Shown here: piece after piece, positions 15,379 through 23,820 of the stretch
Layout: each line of letters opens with the position of its first letter
How positions within the stretch are numbered: position 1 is the first letter of the stretch
Source: Treponema sp.
Lineage (GTDB): Bacteria > Spirochaetota > Spirochaetia > Treponematales > Treponemataceae
DNA: 48,897 bases
Reading direction: 5' to 3'
Assembly (NCBI GenBank): GCA_018384055.1
Contig: JAHAZL010000057.1
Location: 1-48,897 of the forward strand
The notes under the pieces: model-generated
What the model was told of the DNA's origin: nothing
Databases searched by the model: none
The model's input: the letters and a program-made list of their open reading frames with translations, nothing else
Position numbers and translations under genes: made by a program

Positions 15379-16623
15379 TTATCTCATGTAGTTAAGCAAG
15401 CTGCTCTGGTACATCTTACCTGCATTGCTCATTGTTGCCTGATTTACATATTCCATCATCTTAAGGTCAGTAATAGCCTTTGTAATGTCTATGTCACCTT
15501 CACGGCTAACAAGCTGAGTAACATTTACTTCAGTTGTCTGATTGCGCTGAATGTTGTTCATTGCCCTTTCATAATCGCTTCCGTTTTTTGCAAGGCGAGT
15601 CGTAAGGTTATTGATTCCGCTGTCCAAAGTTCCAAGAACACGGCTACCGATTGCTTCGTGATCCCCCTTGAGCATTGCATCACGGAGAGAAATTACTGCA
15701 TCAAAGAGAGAACCGCCCGAAACCTTTACGCTTTCACCAACATTATATGGCGGGAACTGAGAAGAATCCTTGATCATTCCCATGTCAGCAAGAGCCGAAC
15801 CATTTTTATCTTCAAGCCAGATCTGATGGCTGTCTGTTGTTACAAGGTTAAGGCCGTTTGTTACGGGATCTATTGAAGCCTTGATGGCAACGCCGCTGTC
15901 GTTGATTTTTGCAGCAACAGCATAAATATTGTCGCCGCTCTTGATTGCAATATCAACACCGTCAACAACTATTGTAGAATCTTCAAGAGCCTGCCAAGCG
16001 CTAAGGTCACGCTGACCCATAAGCTGCTGTGGTTCTGCCCAGAAAGTTTTGTTTCCGCTGTTGTCTACAGTAAGGTATGCGTTTTCATCAACTTCAATCC
16101 TGTTTGTTCCAACATTACCCTGATAGTTTACTTTTTCAATAAGTTCTTCGTTTGAACCGGGAATGTTTCCCATAACAACATCAAAGGCTGTCCCCTTTGT
16201 GCGTGTACCTGCAAACAAAGTGTTTCCGTCTGGACCAACTGCATTTGCATTCTGAATGATTTCCTTAAGGAGTTCGTTAACTTCTACAGCCATGTTCTTA
16301 AGATCTTCGTTTGTATTAGTTCCTGTTGCACCGTTTACAGCAAGTTCACGAACGCGCTGCATGATCTGAAGGTTCTGATTGATGTAACCTTCGCGAACAT
16401 TGTACTGGTCTGCAAGAGTCTGTGCATTCTTTTCAAACTGTTCAACGCGGCCAAGGTATGACTGATAGCGAACAAGGTGTCCGGCAGCAATAGGATCATC
16501 ACGAAGCTGCCCGATCCTTGACTGTGTGCCAATCTGCCTGTTTGCCATTGCCTGACGAACTTCCTGCTTCCTGAGCTGATACTGAGTATCTGTATTATTA
16601 AACTGTGAACTGATTCTATGCAT
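15379..16623 (-). CDS. flgL: Flagellar hook-associated protein 3 FlgL
   Basis: FlgL joins hook and filament together with FlgK. The 414 residues start MHRISSQFNNTDTQYQLRKQ and have a flagellin-like D0/D1 N-terminus with VREGYINQNLQIMQRVRELA. The C-terminus, DLKMMEYVNQATMSNAGKMY, is the expected D0 helix. The middle is beta rich. Export is by the flagellar type III system, so no signal peptide is present. It is 53 bp downstream of flgK. Confidence 0.93.
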   Translation of the reverse strand: MHRISSQFNNTDTQYQLRKQEVRQAMANRQIGTQSRIGQLRDDPIAAGHLVRYQSYLGRVEQFEKNAQTLADQYNVREGYINQNLQIMQRVRELAVNGATGTNTNEDLKNMAVEVNELLKEIIQNANAVGPDGNTLFAGTRTKGTAFDVVMGNIPGSNEELIEKVNYQGNVGTNRIEVDENAYLTVDNSGNKTFWAEPQQLMGQRDLSAWQALEDSTIVVDGVDIAIKSGDNIYAVAAKINDSGVAIKASIDPVTNGLNLVTTDSHQIWLEDKNGSALADMGMIKDSSQFPPYNVGESVKVSGGSLFDAVISLRDAMLKGDHEAIGSRVLGTLDSGINNLTTRLAKNGSDYERAMNNIQRNQTTEVNVTQLVSREGDIDITKAITDLKMMEYVNQATMSNAGKMYQSSLLNYMR

Positions 16624-16676
16624 TTTTGTCTCCTGTATTTTCCAAAGGCTATTCCGTCAAATTAAATCAAATTAAA

Positions 16677-18548
16677 TTAAACGCCAAGGCGGTTGATCAA
16701 TGTATCAAGAAGTTCATCCTGAACAGTAATGAACTTTGCGGCAACATTGTAACCGTGCTGGAATTTGATGATGTCTGCAAGTTCTTCATCGATGTTTACA
16801 CCGCTGATTGAATCGCGAAGGTCACGAAGATCACCCATGATCTTGTTCTGAGTTGCAAGCTGATTCTGTGCCTGTTCACCCTTTAACCCAACGCTGGTTA
16901 TTGTTTCGGCAAAATAGTCATCGAATGTCCTTTCTGAACCGATCATCACCTTTGTATTTCTGATTGCTGCCATTTCTACAGCGGCACGACCATCGCTTGC
17001 TTCTGCATATCCCTTTGAGTTTGCAAAACCTGCTGCAACGCTTGCAACATCGTTTTCAATGATTCTGTTTACTGCAACATAAGCGGCAGGATCAAGAATC
17101 GGACTTACAGAAAATTCTGCATTGTCAAGAACATTTACTGCATCAGCCTGATTGAAGTCGAAGGCATTTTCTGCTCCGCTTCCGCTCAAGATTCCAGAGT
17201 AACCTGTAAGGAACATGCCGCTGTCTTCAACATGACGAATTGCAAAATCAGGATTGCTCATCTGTGCCGCAGGTGTTGCCTTAAGCACAAGACGGTTGTT
17301 TCGGTCAAGATACGCCTTAACTTCACCGTTGCTATCATTGATTCTGTTGATAACTTCTTCAACTGTATCTGTTGCATTGTAAGAAACCGTAATGTTTCCC
17401 TCTGCTCCGTTGAATGTCATTGTTCCCGAAAGGCCGACCTGTTCCTGTGGTCGAAGAGCATTGGTACCTGTAATGCGGAAAATGTATGAGCGGTCTTCTA
17501 CACCGTCACCATCACTGTCGTAGTTACCGTGTGCGTTTTCAACAAAGTTGTGCTGAACAAAGAAATCGATTCCAGTTGTATTGTTCTTGCCGATACCGTT
17601 GCGATGAACATCGTTAACAAGGTCTGCAAAGTTCAATGTCATTGTGTTCAAAGTCTGCATTTCACCGCGGAGATCTTTGTCGCGAAGTTCTACGAGGGCA
17701 CCGAGTGTACCGCCATGGAATTCAGCATCAAGCTTTGTATCCGTCCAGACAAGTTTTCCATAACCGTGGTTGTCAATCTGACCTACAGTTGCAATCTGTC
17801 GGGCAAGATCACCCTGAACGATTACCTGTCCGTCTGTATGAATCATGAATTCATCAGGATCTCTTGATGTAACTGTCACATTAATGAGCCCTGAAAGTTT
17901 TTCTACGAGAAGGTCACGGCGGTCATAAAGGTCGTTTGGATTGTCCCCCATTCCTTCAACACGAACGATTTCATTGTTGCATGCCGCAATCTGACGAGAA
18001 AGATCGTTTACCTGCTTTACGGTTGCCTCAATATCACCGTTAACCTGATCTGCAATTCCGCGGAGCCCCTTGTACTGCTGCTGAATTGAGTTTGCAAGGG
18101 TCTGACCGCGAACGACTACAGCCTGTCGTGCTGCATCGCTTTCTGGATATGTTGAAAGTTCCTGCCATGCAGACCAGTATTTGTCCATGTTTGTTCTGAC
18201 AGAAATATCGTTTGGTTCATTATAGATAGATTCAATCATCGAGTAGTACTTGTCGCGTGTTTCCCAGTAAGTTTCTACATTTGTACCGTCTACAATGCGT
18301 GATTCAAGGAGTTCGTCACGAATGCGCTCGATGCTTTCAACATCAGTTCCCTGTCCAATCTGACCTGGAACCATGGCGCGTTCAAGATCGGGACGATAGA
18401 TGGGTTCAAAAGACTTAACGACAACACGCTGGCGGCTGTAGCCTTCTGTATCTGCATTCGAAATATTGTGACCCGCAGTCTGAATCTGAGTTTCATGAGC
18501 CATCAAGCTTCTTTTTCCGATTTCAATACCTGCAAATGAACTAGCCAT
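16677..18548 (-). CDS. flgK: Flagellar hook-associated protein 1 FlgK
   Basis: FlgK is the first hook-filament junction protein. The 623 residues show the rod/hook N-terminal motif IGKRSLMAHETQIQTAGHNI followed by SNADTEGYSRQRV, and the matching C-terminal VNIDEELADIIKFQHGYN with FITVQDELLDTLI. AAGGAGATAATA directly precedes the ATG. The second gene of a five-gene motility operon, after a FlgN-like chaperone gene, it sits where FlgN substrates usually lie. Confidence 0.95.
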   Translation of the reverse strand: MASSFAGIEIGKRSLMAHETQIQTAGHNISNADTEGYSRQRVVVKSFEPIYRPDLERAMVPGQIGQGTDVESIERIRDELLESRIVDGTNVETYWETRDKYYSMIESIYNEPNDISVRTNMDKYWSAWQELSTYPESDAARQAVVVRGQTLANSIQQQYKGLRGIADQVNGDIEATVKQVNDLSRQIAACNNEIVRVEGMGDNPNDLYDRRDLLVEKLSGLINVTVTSRDPDEFMIHTDGQVIVQGDLARQIATVGQIDNHGYGKLVWTDTKLDAEFHGGTLGALVELRDKDLRGEMQTLNTMTLNFADLVNDVHRNGIGKNNTTGIDFFVQHNFVENAHGNYDSDGDGVEDRSYIFRITGTNALRPQEQVGLSGTMTFNGAEGNITVSYNATDTVEEVINRINDSNGEVKAYLDRNNRLVLKATPAAQMSNPDFAIRHVEDSGMFLTGYSGILSGSGAENAFDFNQADAVNVLDNAEFSVSPILDPAAYVAVNRIIENDVASVAAGFANSKGYAEASDGRAAVEMAAIRNTKVMIGSERTFDDYFAETITSVGLKGEQAQNQLATQNKIMGDLRDLRDSISGVNIDEELADIIKFQHGYNVAAKFITVQDELLDTLINRLGV

Positions 18549-18589
18549 TATTATCTCCTTATATCCTTAGTCTTGTCTTCTCTATCTAT

Positions 18590-19033
18590 TTAAACGCTTC
18601 TATTGATTACGATGCTCTGGGCGTAATTCTTTCTCATGGTTCCGTTTGAAGAATAGATGTCGTTGCGCTGCTGTGAAATGCAGTTGTCCATCACTTCGGA
18701 AATGAAAGCCTTTGTTGCATTCACATATCTTGCAAGGGCATCGTTTTCAATCTTACTTTTTGAAAGCTTGCTCTTTACACGGAGAAAAACATCCTTAACT
18801 CCAGGTCTGAAATAAATGTCGTCGGAAACCGAAGCAATGCTGTCACGGAAATTGTCTACCTTTGAGAATTCTCCACCGAGTTCGTTGATGTTCATGACAA
18901 ACTGTTCAAGGCCTTCCCAGCTGCGCTTAACTACGCATTCATGAATGCGGCTCTGTTCGCTGAGCATGGAATCAAGGATTCTTTCCTGTTCGTTGAGTAC
19001 GCTGATAAGTTCCATTTCTTTATCTTCTGCCAT
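18590..19033 (-). CDS. flgN: FlgN-like flagellar export chaperone
   Basis: FlgN chaperones FlgK and FlgL to the export gate. The 147 residues are all helical, acidic at the start (MAEDKEMELISVLNEQERIL) with heptads throughout and a helical C-terminal half with RVKSKLSKSKIENDALARYV, consistent with FlgN but divergent. The start is set at 19033 because ACGGAGATTATC precedes that ATG; an earlier in-frame ATG at 19081 lacks a ribosome site. Its place directly upstream of flgK is the strongest support. Confidence 0.75.
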   Translation of the reverse strand: MAEDKEMELISVLNEQERILDSMLSEQSRIHECVVKRSWEGLEQFVMNINELGGEFSKVDNFRDSIASVSDDIYFRPGVKDVFLRVKSKLSKSKIENDALARYVNATKAFISEVMDNCISQQRNDIYSSNGTMRKNYAQSIVINRSV

Positions 19034-19066
19034 GATAATCTCCGTAAATATAGATATTCCCTTAGA

Positions 19067-19093
19067 ATTTCGGATTTTCAATAGAGAAGTTTA
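19067..19093 (-). promoter_or_regulatory. Sigma28-like promoter of the flgN-flgK-flgL-fliW-csrA operon
   Basis: Read on the minus strand: TAAA (19093-19090), 15 bp, TCCGAAAT (19074-19067), against TAAA-N15-GCCGATAA. The -35 and spacing are perfect; the -10 has three mismatches. Confidence 0.5.
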
Positions 19094-19213
19094 GTCTTTT
19101 AATAAGAAAAAATGTATTTTATGGAAAAACCATTTCTATAATTTTCACCTTTCTTTAGGAAGCTTTGTTTTAAGGAAATTTAAGAAAGATAGAAAAAATT
19201 ACGCTTTCGCCCC

Positions 19214-19242
19214 TTGACTATAATTCTTATTTTATGTAGAGT
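19214..19242 (+). promoter_or_regulatory. Promoter of tRNA-His
   Basis: TTGACT (19214-19219), 17 bp, TAGAGT (19237-19242), 18 bp before the tRNA. Confidence 0.75.
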
Positions 19243-19260
19243 GTTCCACATAAATTGCAT

Positions 19261-19333
19261 GGTGCCTGTAGTTCAGGGGTAGAGCGCCAGATTGTGGATC
19301 TGGTTGTCGTGGGTTCAAATCCCACCAGGCACC
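19261..19333 (+). tRNA. tRNA-His (GTG)
   Basis: All four arms fold. The anticodon loop has GTG, and the extra 5' G (19261) faces C73 (19333), the histidine identity feature. The acceptor is GTGCCTG / CAGGCAC. CCA is not encoded. Confidence 0.97.
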
Positions 19334-19336
19334 CCT

Positions 19337-19370
19337 AAAAAAACTGATTCCTTGCGAGTCAGTTTTTTTT
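19337..19370 (+). terminator. Intrinsic terminator after tRNA-His
   Basis: AAAAAACTGA / TCAGTTTTTT with a 12-nt loop and a T tract. Confidence 0.85.
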
Positions 19371-19401
19371 GTTTATGGGAAATTTCATAAATTTCTCGTT
19401 C

Positions 19402-19475
19402 GCGTTTGTAGCTCAACCGGATAGAGCATCGGACTTCGAATCCGCAGGTTGCACGTTCGAGTCGTGTCAGACGCA
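19402..19475 (+). tRNA. tRNA-Arg (TCG)
   Basis: The anticodon TCG lies in the loop CTTCGAA. The acceptor GCGTTTG pairs with CAGACGC through one G-T, and the T loop is TTCGAGT. No promoter of its own is clear, so it is either weakly expressed or reached by read-through. Confidence 0.95.
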
Positions 19476-19478
19476 TCT

Positions 19479-19507
19479 AAAGCCAGGTTCACGCCTGGCT
19501 TTTTTTA
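19479..19507 (+). terminator. Intrinsic terminator after tRNA-Arg
   Basis: AAGCCAGG / CCTGGCTT with a short loop and seven T. Confidence 0.9.
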
Positions 19508-19608
19508 TATTTACGAAAAAAAACAGAGGGGACAGACCCCTACTCCCAGGCGGAAGCATGTTTTTTTATATTTTTTAAACTTTTTTTTCAAATTTTTCAA
19601 AACTGCTG

Positions 19609-19637
19609 TTGACATTTTTTTTCATAACATATATAGT
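19609..19637 (+). promoter_or_regulatory. Promoter of tRNA-Lys
   Basis: Consensus TTGACA (19609-19614), 17 bp, TATAGT (19632-19637). One of the strongest sigma70 matches in the window. Confidence 0.85.
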
Positions 19638-19676
19638 CTTAAACATCAACGCGACAAGCGCTGGTAAAACAAAAAA

Positions 19677-19749
19677 GGGCGATTAGCTCAGCTGGTAGAG
19701 CAGCAGACTCTTAATCTGCGGGTCGCAGGTTCGATCCCTGTATCGCTCA
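19677..19749 (+). tRNA. tRNA-Lys (CTT)
   Basis: The anticodon CTT lies in the loop ACTCTTAAT context. The acceptor GGGCGAT pairs with ATCGCTC with one G-T. The discriminator is A19749 and CCA is not encoded. Confidence 0.96.
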
Positions 19750-19753
19750 CGAA

Positions 19754-19783
19754 AACCTCTCAGTTATCTGAGAGGTTTTTTTA
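19754..19783 (+). terminator. Intrinsic terminator after tRNA-Lys
   Basis: AACCTCTCAG / CTGAGAGGTT with loop TTAT and a T tract. Confidence 0.92.
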
Positions 19784-19878
19784 TTCCCAAAACACCTTCC
19801 AATATTCCTTCAGAAACCACCTACCCTGTATTTTCTAAAGACAAAACAAAGAATCTTTTTATTTTTTTTAATTTATCA

Positions 19879-19907
19879 TTGACAAAAAAAATAATAACCT
19901 ATATATT
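19879..19907 (+). promoter_or_regulatory. Promoter of the tRNA-Leu/tRNA-Gly cluster
   Basis: TTGACA (19879-19884), 17 bp, TATATT (19902-19907). No terminator is seen until after the second tRNA-Gly, so tRNA-Leu and both tRNA-Gly genes are likely one transcript. Confidence 0.85.
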
Positions 19908-19956
19908 GTACGCATTACGGAATCTTGAACACTCGCTGTTCAGTCAGTAATCACCT

Positions 19957-20036
19957 GCGAGATTGGTGGAATTGGCAGACACGCTAGACTTAGGATCTAG
20001 TGCCTAGGCGTGAGAGTTCAAGTCTCTCATCTCGCA
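19957..20036 (+). tRNA. tRNA-Leu (TAG)
   Basis: A class II tRNA with a long variable arm. The anticodon TAG is in CTTAGGA. The acceptor GCGAGAT pairs with ATCTCGC and the discriminator is A. Confidence 0.96.
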
Positions 20037-20050
20037 TATAAAACAATTTT

Positions 20051-20122
20051 GCGGAAATGGCTCAATGGTAGAGCGCGACCTTGCCAAGGTCGATGTTGCG
20101 GGTTCGATTCCCGTTTTCCGCT
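20051..20122 (+). tRNA. tRNA-Gly (GCC), copy 1
   Basis: The anticodon GCC is in TTGCCAA. The acceptor GCGGAAA pairs with TTTCCGC. It is identical over 72 nt to the copy starting at 20172. Confidence 0.97.
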
Positions 20123-20171
20123 CTAATTTAAAAATAATGCAGTATCTGACAGCAGTTGCTGCGACGCATTT

Positions 20172-20243
20172 GCGGAAATGGCTCAATGGTAGAGCGCGAC
20201 CTTGCCAAGGTCGATGTTGCGGGTTCGATTCCCGTTTTCCGCT
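20172..20243 (+). tRNA. tRNA-Gly (GCC), copy 2
   Basis: This is an exact tandem duplicate of copy 1 with a 121-bp period. The 49-bp spacer holds a small inverted repeat CAGCA/TGCTG. Confidence 0.97.
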
Positions 20244-20251
20244 CGACGACG

Positions 20252-20285
20252 AAGCGATTTGAGTTTTCAAATCGCTTTTTTTTTT
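20252..20285 (+). terminator. Intrinsic terminator ending the tRNA cluster
   Basis: AAGCGATTTGA / TCAAATCGCTT followed by ten or more T. Confidence 0.93.
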
Positions 20286-20331
20286 GATACGGCAGTTAAT
20301 TGCCAAAAACATTTTTTTTCAGGAGTTTCCC

Positions 20332-21699
20332 GTGAAAGTTACAAAGGAAGTTACAAAACTCGAAAATTCAGCAGTTAAACTTACTGCAACAATCTCAAAA
20401 GAAGAAGTAGCAGCAGGCTACAGCAAGAACCTTGCAAAGTATGCAAAGAATGTTCAGCTCCCTGGTTTCCGCAAGGGAAAAGTTCCACCAAAGGTTCTTG
20501 AACAGAAGTACGGCGACTCACTCAAGCAGGAAGCTCTTGCAGACCTTATCGACGAATCTTTGAACCAGATTTTTGCTGAAGAAGATGCAAAGGACATCCG
20601 CCCTCTTCCATATTCACAGCCTCGTCTTGAAAATGACAAGATTCCTGAATTCAGCACAGACAAGGACCTCGTATTCACAGTTGTATACGATGTATTCCCA
20701 ACAGTAGAAGTAAAGGACTTCTCAAAGATCGAAGTTAAGGAACCACAGTGCGAAGTTGGCGAAAAGGAACTTAACGAGGAACTTAAGGCCATTCAGGAAC
20801 GCAACGCAATGGTAATCGACAAGAAGGATGGTGATCCAGTAGAAAAGGACAACATCGTAACAATCGATTACAGCGAACTTAACGACGACGGTTCTGTTGT
20901 AGACGGATCAAAGCGCGAAGGTTTCGTATTCACAGTTGGAACAGGCGAAAACATCTACAAAATCGACGATGACATCATGGGCATGAAGAAAGGTGATACA
21001 AAGGAAATCACAAAGACTTATGCAAAGGATGATGCAGATGCAGACCTCGCTGGAAAGACAAAGAAGATCAGCGTAACAGTTAAGGCTATCAAGGTTCGTG
21101 ACCTCCCTGCCCTCGACGATGATCTTGCACAGGATGTAAACGAAAAATACAAAACTCTCGATGACCTCAAGAAGGACATTACAAAGGGTCTCGAAGCTAA
21201 CCTAAAGAGAAAGATCGAAGAAGTAAAATCTCAGTCCCTCCTTGACCAGCTTGTAGAAAAGAACCCAATCGTTCTCCCAGCATCTATGGTTGCAGCAGAA
21301 AACGAACACCGCTGGACAATGATGGCTCAGCAGTTCCGCACAACTCCAGAACAGCTCGAAAAGATGGTTGCAGCTAGTGGACAGACAAAGGAATCTATGC
21401 TCGAACAGTGGGCAGGAAATGCAGAAAAGATGCTCAAGGCTCGCCTTGTAGTTGATGCCCTCCTCCGCGAAAAGAACATTTCTGTAACACCAGAAGAAGT
21501 TGAATCAGAATATGCAAAGCTCGCTGAAGAATCAGGAACTTCTGTAGAAGAAATCAAGAAGTACTATGATGAACCACGTGCCAAGGAATACATCATTGAC
21601 GAAATTAAGGAAAAGAAGCTCTTTGAAGAACTTTACAAGCAGGTAAAGGTTTCAAAGGGAGACAAGGTAGCATTCGCTGACTTGTTCAAGAACAACTAG
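20332..21699 (+). CDS. tig: Trigger factor
   Basis: Trigger factor is the ribosome-bound chaperone and peptidyl-prolyl isomerase that meets nascent chains. The GTG at 20332 is chosen because AGGAG lies six bases upstream and the protein then begins with the family N-terminus; longer readings run into the tRNA terminator. The 455 residues carry the ribosome-docking signature GFRKGKVPPKVLE at about 45-57, an FKBP-like PPIase domain at about 155-245, and a helical C-terminal chaperone region. Its PPIase starts at KDNIVTIDYSE. The order tig-clpP-clpX is widely conserved, although a terminator follows tig here. Confidence 0.95.
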   Translation: MKVTKEVTKLENSAVKLTATISKEEVAAGYSKNLAKYAKNVQLPGFRKGKVPPKVLEQKYGDSLKQEALADLIDESLNQIFAEEDAKDIRPLPYSQPRLENDKIPEFSTDKDLVFTVVYDVFPTVEVKDFSKIEVKEPQCEVGEKELNEELKAIQERNAMVIDKKDGDPVEKDNIVTIDYSELNDDGSVVDGSKREGFVFTVGTGENIYKIDDDIMGMKKGDTKEITKTYAKDDADADLAGKTKKISVTVKAIKVRDLPALDDDLAQDVNEKYKTLDDLKKDITKGLEANLKRKIEEVKSQSLLDQLVEKNPIVLPASMVAAENEHRWTMMAQQFRTTPEQLEKMVAASGQTKESMLEQWAGNAEKMLKARLVVDALLREKNISVTPEEVESEYAKLAEESGTSVEEIKKYYDEPRAKEYIIDEIKEKKLFEELYKQVKVSKGDKVAFADLFKNN

Positions 21700-21718
21700 T
21701 TTTCCTTAAGGCAAGCAA

Positions 21719-21768
21719 TAACCACAGGGACTGGATGAACTTTCAGCCTTTGTGGTTGGTTTTTTTTA
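21719..21768 (+). terminator. Intrinsic terminator after tig
   Basis: AACCACA / TGTGGTT with a longer loop, then GG and eight T. Confidence 0.8.
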
Positions 21769-21796
21769 GCAACATAACCGATTTTATTTCATTTAT

Positions 21797-21825
21797 TTTG
21801 CCAATTTCGTTTTTTTGCTTATACT
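21797..21825 (+). promoter_or_regulatory. Promoter of clpP-clpX
   Basis: TTTGCC (21797-21802), 17 bp, TATACT (21820-21825). The leader is about 32 nt with AGGAAG before the ATG. Confidence 0.6.
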
Positions 21826-21863
21826 TAATTAGTAAGAAATCAAAAATATTTTAGGAAGAAAAG

Positions 21864-22475
21864 ATGAACGAATATATGAATTCACTTGTACCAACAGTAA
21901 TCGAAAGAAGCGGAAATGGTGAAAGAGCCTATGACCTCTACTCTCGCCTTTTAAAAGATAGAATTATCTTTGTTGACGGCGAAATCCGCGACGAAACAGC
22001 AGACCTTATTGTTGCACAGATTCTTTATCTTGAAAGCGAAAATCCAGAAAAAGACATCAGCATGTACATCAACAGCCCTGGCGGTTCTGTAACAGCAGGC
22101 CTTGCCATCTATGATACAATGCAGTACGTAAAGTGCGACATCCAGACAATCTGTATGGGACAGGCAGCAAGCATGGGAGCTATTATCCTAGCCGGCGGAA
22201 CAAAGGGAAAGCGTTACGCCCTTCCATCAAGTCGCGTAATGATCCACCAGCCATGGGGCGGAACACAAGGCCAGGAAAGCGACATAGCAATTCAGGCTAA
22301 GGAAATTGGTCGCCTCAAGAAACTCAGCATAAAGTACCTTTCGCAGCAGACAGGAAAAAAAGAAGAAGACATCGCAGCCGATATGGAACGCGACTTTTAC
22401 ATGGCTGCTGAAGAGGCTAAGAACTACGGCATCATCGACCACATCATGAATAGTGCCAAGAAAGGAGTAAACTAA
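21864..22475 (+). CDS. clpP: ATP-dependent Clp protease proteolytic subunit
   Basis: ClpP forms the tetradecameric serine protease chamber fed by ClpX. The catalytic triad is visible: Ser103 in GQAASMGA, His128 in RVMIHQPWGG, and an Asp in the NYGIIDHIM segment near 177. The 203 residues are the usual length. The first 15 or so residues (MNEYMNSLVPTVIERSG) include the short propeptide-like start. AGGAAG precedes the ATG. The stop TAA overlaps the clpX ATG by one base. Confidence 0.97.
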   Translation: MNEYMNSLVPTVIERSGNGERAYDLYSRLLKDRIIFVDGEIRDETADLIVAQILYLESENPEKDISMYINSPGGSVTAGLAIYDTMQYVKCDIQTICMGQAASMGAIILAGGTKGKRYALPSSRVMIHQPWGGTQGQESDIAIQAKEIGRLKKLSIKYLSQQTGKKEEDIAADMERDFYMAAEEAKNYGIIDHIMNSAKKGVN

Positions 22476-23737
22476 TGGCCAGACTCGGTAGAACCAGCCA
22501 GCCAACATGTGCATTCTGCGGACATCCTGCAAGCGACAACAGGCGCGTTGTTCGTTCTCCAGACGACCAGATTTGCATCTGTGAACACTGCATTACAACT
22601 TGCCAGACTATCCTCAATGATGAGGCTCACAATCTGGCTCCTATTGATATGGAAGCTATCCCTACCCCTAAGGAATTCAAGGAATTTCTTGACCAGTATG
22701 TTATCGGTCAGGATTATGCCAAGAAAGTTCTTTCTGTAGCAGTATACAACCACTACAAGCAGCTTTCCATTCCAAAGTCCAAGCAGATTGAAGACGGTGT
22801 AAAAATTGAGAAGTCAAACATCCTGCTTCTTGGACCAACAGGTTCGGGAAAGACTCTTCTTGCACGCACTCTTGCACAGAAACTCAATGTTCCTTTTGCT
22901 ATTGCCGATGCAACTACCCTTACCGAAGCAGGTTATGTTGGCGAAGACGTAGAAAATGTTCTCCTCAAGCTCATCAATGCTGCAGACGGAGACATTGCGG
23001 CAGCAGAACGGGGAATCATCTTTATTGACGAAATAGACAAGATTGGACGCAAGAGCGAAAATACTTCAATCACACGCGATGTTTCAGGCGAAGGCGTACA
23101 GCAGGCCCTCCTCAAGATTCTTGAAGGAACAAAGGCTTCTGTTCCACCTCAGGGCGGAAGAAAGCACCCTAACCAGGAAATGCTTGAAATCGATACAACA
23201 AACATCCTCTTCATCTGCGGAGGAGCTTTCGTAGGTTTGGACAAGATCATCGAACAGCGCCTTTCTACAGCTTCCATCGGATTCGGAGCTGAAGGTACAC
23301 ACCGTACAAGCGAAGAACGCATGGAACTTTTAAGCCAGGTTACTTCCGATGATCTGGTTAAGTTCGGCCTCATTCCAGAACTTATCGGACGCCTTCCTAT
23401 GACAACTGCCCTCAAGGAACTCAACAAGGATGACCTCAAGAAGATTCTTGTTGAACCAAAGAACGCAATCACAAAGCAGTTCCAGGTTAGCTTTGCCATC
23501 GATGACGTAGACCTTTCCTTTGACGACGAAGCCATCGAACAAATTGCAGAAGTTGCAATCAAGAGCAAGACTGGTGCCCGTGGACTTAGGGCCATCGTTG
23601 AGCATATTCTTCTTGACCTTATGTATGAAGTTCCTAGCGTAAAGGGAAAGAAAAAGCTTGTAATTACAAAGGATATTGTTGAACAGAAGAACATTCCTGC
23701 GGCTGAAACGCTCCTTATAGACCAGAAGACAGCCTAA
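22475..23737 (+). CDS. clpX: ATP-dependent Clp protease ATP-binding subunit ClpX
   Basis: ClpX unfolds substrates and threads them into ClpP. The 420 residues have the N-terminal zinc-binding domain (CAFCGH and CEHC around 12-41), Walker A GPTGSGKT near 114-121, pore loop GYVG near 146-149, Walker B IIFIDEIDKI near 177-186, the RKHPNQ substrate-entry loop near 228-233, and sensor 2 in GARGLR. The one-base overlap with clpP gives tight coupling, and AAAGGAG lies at the end of clpP. Confidence 0.97.
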   Translation: MARLGRTSQPTCAFCGHPASDNRRVVRSPDDQICICEHCITTCQTILNDEAHNLAPIDMEAIPTPKEFKEFLDQYVIGQDYAKKVLSVAVYNHYKQLSIPKSKQIEDGVKIEKSNILLLGPTGSGKTLLARTLAQKLNVPFAIADATTLTEAGYVGEDVENVLLKLINAADGDIAAAERGIIFIDEIDKIGRKSENTSITRDVSGEGVQQALLKILEGTKASVPPQGGRKHPNQEMLEIDTTNILFICGGAFVGLDKIIEQRLSTASIGFGAEGTHRTSEERMELLSQVTSDDLVKFGLIPELIGRLPMTTALKELNKDDLKKILVEPKNAITKQFQVSFAIDDVDLSFDDEAIEQIAEVAIKSKTGARGLRAIVEHILLDLMYEVPSVKGKKKLVITKDIVEQKNIPAAETLLIDQKTA

Positions 23738-23763
23738 GGGAAAAACCTTTCCATTTAAAATTA

Positions 23764-23799
23764 TAAAGACCAGGTTTTCAATAGCTTGGTCTTTTTTAT
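23764..23799 (+). terminator. Intrinsic terminator after clpX
   Basis: AAAGACCAG / CTTGGTCTTT with one G-T and a T tract. Confidence 0.8.
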
Positions 23800-23820
23800 G
23801 CCCCGAAAGTATATGGTTCA

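Noticed and set aside
19369..19578. Open frames of about 70 codons across tRNA-Arg and its terminator
   Set aside because: They overlap a confidently folded tRNA and terminator and have no ribosome site.
20004..20312. A 102-codon minus-strand frame over the tRNA-Leu/tRNA-Gly cluster
   Set aside because: It is read antisense through three tRNA genes and contains the familiar tRNA-derived false-protein phrases (ERKTGIEPATSTLAR type). Not a gene.
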